From JAKLDO01 sp035354435 (lineage in GTDB: Bacteria; UBP6; UBA1177): a stretch of DNA of 6,569 nt. A program made the position numbers and the translations under genes. This document shows positions 5,249 through 6,569 of the stretch, piece after piece. Each line of letters opens with the position of its first letter. Position 1 is the stretch's first letter. Below the pieces are notes generated by a model. That model ran no database searches. It worked only from the letters and a program-made list of their open reading frames with translations, and had not been told where the DNA came from. Location: positions 1 to 6,569 of the forward strand of contig DAOQAY010000152.1 in the NCBI GenBank assembly GCA_035354435.1, read 5' to 3'.

Positions 5249-6569
5249 GTGAAAAAAATATTTGTACTTGATACCAATGTTATACTTTCTGATCCGAAGG
5301 CGATTTTTAATTTTGATGAGCACGATATCGTTATTCCGATAATTGTTGTCGAAGAGCTTGATAAGTTCAAAAAGGATATGAATCAGGTCGGTCTTGCGGC
5401 AAGGGCTTTTGCAAGACATATTGAAGAATTGAGGAAAAAAGGGAAGCTCGTTGAAGGTGTCACTCTTGAAAACGGTGGATCGATAAAGATAGATATAACC
5501 GGCGATATCGAACTGCCGGGACCGAAACTTAATACCGGTTATGCTGATAATATTATTCTTGCCGCAGCCTATAAGATCACAAAGGAAAATCCTGACAGAG
5601 AAGTTACTCTGGTAAGCAAGGATGTCAACCTCAGGATCAAAGCCGATGTGCTTGGAATAAGGGCTGACACTTACCGTAATGACACGGTCAATTTCAATCA
5701 GCTTCCCAAAGGTTATGAGAATCTTCTTGTGGACGGGTCTTTGATCGACAGGATCTTCGAGAGTAGAAAAATCCCGATAGCTGATCTTGCAGGCACAGAT
5801 TTTGAGCAGGCTCATTCCAATAAATTTTTTATGCTTACAGATAAATTGAGTGAACAGCATCAGGCTGTTGTAAGGATAGATCCGTTTGAAAAGTGTCTTG
5901 TTCCCCTCAAACAGTTCAAGGATGTCTGGGGACTTCGTGCCAGAAATTTCGGACAGAAACTTGCTCTCGATCTTCTTATGGATGACAGGATAAAGCTGGT
6001 CAGTCTTATGGGAGCGGCAGGGACAGGAAAGACCCTTCTTGCAATAGCCTGCGGACTTCAGAAATGTCTTGATGAAGGAAAATATACGAAAATGCTTGTT
6101 GCAAGACCGATATACCCGATGGGAAAAGATATCGGCTTCCTTCCCGGAACCATTGAAGAAAAGCTTAAACCATGGATGCAGCCTGTTTTTGATAATCTTG
6201 AATATCTTCTTGCCGGCTATGATTCTGCCGGTTTCGGCAAAATGAACGATCTTCTCAGCAGCGGAGTTATCGAAGTCGAAGCTCTTACCTATATAAGAGG
6301 CAGAAGTATTCCGGAACAGTTCATTATAGTTGATGAAGCTCAGAACCTTACTCCTCACGAAGTTAAAACAATTGTTTCGAGGGTGGGAGAAAATACAAAG
6401 ATTGTTCTTACCGGAGATCCTTATCAGATCGACAATCCGTATATGAACGAGTCCAATAACGGTCTGAGTTATATTGTTGACAGATTTAAAGATCTTTCAC
6501 TTGCCGGACACATAACGCTTGAAAAGGGCGAAAGGTCGGCACTTGCCAATGCAGCGGCGGAGCTTTTAT
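5249..6569 (+). CDS. PIN-PhoH fusion protein (PhoH family ATPase), 3' end cut off
   Basis: From GTG 5249 the frame is open to the window edge (440 codons). The N-terminal PIN domain (about 1-145) has the acidic residues expected of a metal-dependent RNase: Asp8 in VLDTN, Glu35/Glu36 in VVEEL, Asp100 in GYADN and Asp125 in SKDVN. A linker (about 150-230) leads to WGLRARN and a PhoH P-loop ATPase with Walker A GAAGTGKT (255-262), RPIYPMGKDIGFLPG and Walker B IIVDEAQN (359-366). The ending GHITLEKGERS is near the usual C-terminus, so only a few residues are missing. This is the architecture of mycobacterial PhoH2 and Bacillus YlaK. PhoH2 has been described as an RNA helicase/RNase; applying that here is inference. 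It starts two bases after the kinase stop, so the two are probably co-transcribed. It is widespread and may be a housekeeping neighbour. Confidence 0.95.
   Translation, partial: MKKIFVLDTNVILSDPKAIFNFDEHDIVIPIIVVEELDKFKKDMNQVGLAARAFARHIEELRKKGKLVEGVTLENGGSIKIDITGDIELPGPKLNTGYADNIILAAAYKITKENPDREVTLVSKDVNLRIKADVLGIRADTYRNDTVNFNQLPKGYENLLVDGSLIDRIFESRKIPIADLAGTDFEQAHSNKFFMLTDKLSEQHQAVVRIDPFEKCLVPLKQFKDVWGLRARNFGQKLALDLLMDDRIKLVSLMGAAGTGKTLLAIACGLQKCLDEGKYTKMLVARPIYPMGKDIGFLPGTIEEKLKPWMQPVFDNLEYLLAGYDSAGFGKMNDLLSSGVIEVEALTYIRGRSIPEQFIIVDEAQNLTPHEVKTIVSRVGENTKIVLTGDPYQIDNPYMNESNNGLSYIVDRFKDLSLAGHITLEKGERSALANAAAELL

Noticed and set aside
5063..6358. 431-codon open frame on the minus strand
   Set aside because: It lies opposite the kinase tail and the PIN-PhoH gene, both of which have clear family motifs. 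The translation is rich in Phe, Ile, Lys and Ser with no recognisable domain, so it is a codon-bias shadow.

Overview
The window reads like a piece of a draft genome, probably a metagenome assembly, from a low-GC Gram-negative bacterium. Two proteins have lipoprotein signal peptides, and two more are membrane-anchored proteins rich in paired cysteines, which suits an oxidising periplasm. The Ser/Thr kinase resembles those of Myxococcota and other delta-type lineages (GGMG loop, 'VTDFG' and 'YFVMEF' stretches). The first two genes resemble the radical SAM/lipoprotein pair I know mainly from Bacteroidota. Lineage cannot be settled from this sequence, and a Myxococcota-like or spirochaete-like uncultured bacterium is only a guess.

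All seven genes lie on the + strand and are packed tightly. Gene 1 (23-388) is a small lipoprotein that overlaps gene 2 (385-1443), a radical SAM/SPASM enzyme, by ATGA. Three bases later comes gene 3 (1447-2358), a membrane-anchored Sel1/Hcp-like cysteine-repeat protein. It overlaps gene 4 (2355-3287), a second protein of the same architecture, again by ATGA. Gene 5 (from 3299) is an NTF2-like lipoprotein interrupted by 100 Ns (3640-3739). Gene 6 (3744-5246) is a transmembrane Ser/Thr kinase with a PEGA-like periplasmic tail. Gene 7 (5249 to the window end) is a PIN-PhoH fusion ATPase missing only its last residues. No promoter, terminator, RNA gene, CRISPR array or insertion sequence was found. 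No gene-free stretch exceeds the N gap.

The most interesting part is genes 1-4. A radical SAM/SPASM enzyme is translationally coupled to a cysteine-containing lipoprotein that is its likely substrate or partner. The next two genes encode anchored repeat proteins with regular Cys-x7-Cys pairs. Together with the NTF2-like lipoprotein and the kinase with its own CxxxC extracytoplasmic tail, this suggests an envelope-associated system of unknown function. The PIN-PhoH gene is probably a housekeeping RNA-related neighbour. The functional link among these genes is inferred from gene order and spacing only.
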